The position numbers were made by a program, and so were the translations under genes. Shown here piece after piece: positions 63,471-64,000 of a stretch of 64,000 nucleotides of DNA. The notes under the pieces are model-generated. The model was not told the origin of the DNA. It ran no database searches and saw only the letters and a list, made by a program, of their open reading frames with translations. Origin of the DNA: Heterodera schachtii (Eukaryota; Nematoda; Chromadorea; Rhabditida; Heteroderidae); NCBI GenBank assembly GCA_023374025.1, contig SIJG01000065.1:233496-297495 (forward strand). Direction: 5' to 3'. Positions within the stretch are counted from its first letter, which is position 1, and every line of letters starts with the position of its first letter.

Positions 63471-64000
63471 GGGAGAGAAGAAGAGTGGGATGAATGACCA
63501 GCGGCAGGCCGACACAGAACATTGGCTAACCGAACCCACCCAATGTACCGTACCATACCAATACCGTACAGGGGAATGCTGTCGCTAATTGCCCTTCCTT
63601 TAAATGGAAGGATTAATTTCCATCAAAAACGGAAAAAGGAATAGGCAACATTCCCTCAAACTATCATTTTCCACCACATACCGTAAAACAATGCTTACTG
63701 TATTCTACAAAACTTCTCTTCTCCATTGCGCTGTTTTTTGCAACTTTTTCTTTTGCGTTTCTTCACCGTATTCACTGCTACCGTAATTCGTATTTCCAGT
63801 CACTCCCCTTTTCCCTACGAAATGATCTCATCACCAAATACCATACGTAGTCCCTTCCCATCTCTCTCTTAGTGATACTGTAATTGTGCAAATTTTAATT
63901 TCCAATGAAAGAGCAACTAATGGTCATTTATTTCCCAAATCAGCACAAAAAGTGGTGAAAATACACATTTGCTTATTTTTTTATCATACCGTACTTTTTC
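63471..64000. other. Downstream of calsyntenin
   Basis: 3' UTR and spacer. Notable only for repeated TACCGTA/ACCGTAC octamer-like words (63547-63572, 63682, 63770-63785, 63986). No further gene is seen before the window ends. Confidence 0.5.

Noticed and set aside
1..64000. CRISPR arrays, operons or horizontally acquired bacterial genes
   Set aside because: The repeats are transposon or satellite type with no spacers. All genes are intron-bearing and animal-like.

Overview
This is eukaryotic genomic DNA, AT-rich and dense in introns. It is most likely from a nematode and plausibly a plant-parasitic tylenchid (cyst-nematode type). The evidence is short introns with TTTTCAG/TTTTTAG acceptors, an unusually high share of GC-AG introns, a nematode-style secretory UDP-glycosyltransferase, a BEL/Pao retrotransposon, and nematode-like versions of MRCK and calsyntenin. 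The species cannot be fixed from sequence alone.

Layout. (1) 0-14 kb: two near-identical direct copies (1-2340 and 9029-11370, offset about 9,028 nt) flank a decayed BEL/Pao element and a nested pair of hAT-like elements. The right copy belongs to an intact 13-exon minus-strand gene (10684-13826) for an unrecognised secreted protein of about 510 aa. The left copy keeps only its last exons and is cut exactly where the BEL 5' LTR appears to begin. (2) 14.6-19.5 kb: a broken 3' fragment of a UDP-glycosyltransferase, then a complete 10-exon UDP-glycosyltransferase, both on the minus strand. (3) 19.5-25.3 kb: repeat-rich intergenic DNA with a palindromic foldback element, an 815-bp hAT-like MITE and one tiny secreted ORF. 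(4) 25.3-47.7 kb: a 33-exon plus-strand MRCK-type kinase (kinase, coiled coil, C1, PH, CNH, CRIB), whose introns are full of MITEs, poly-C/G runs and GA tracts. (5) 47.7-51.8 kb: intergenic DNA with MITEs. (6) 51.8-55.5 kb: a 7-exon gene for a helical protein of unknown family, with two hAT-like elements and a LINE fragment in its introns, followed by an inverted copy of its own last exon. (7) 56.3-58.9 kb: tandem repeats, a tRNA-like relic, a 574-base assembly gap and GA/CT tracts. (8) 58.9-63.5 kb: a 19-exon calsyntenin (casy-1 type) gene.

The genes do not form an operon or pathway. MRCK (Rho/Cdc42 cytoskeletal signalling) and calsyntenin (neuronal adhesion and kinesin cargo) are conserved housekeeping or neuronal genes. 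The UDP-glycosyltransferases and the secreted protein form an accessory, duplication-prone stretch.

The most notable pattern is a set of nine hAT-like non-autonomous elements, each with an exact 8-bp target-site duplication. Elements with unrelated termini carry the same palindromic GC cassette (GGTGCCGATAGGCGCC core followed by a GTTAAC/TTTTGTCCAAAAA arm), which recurs at about 17 places. A second pattern is single-base indels in homopolymers within otherwise perfectly phased conserved exons, which look like consensus errors.
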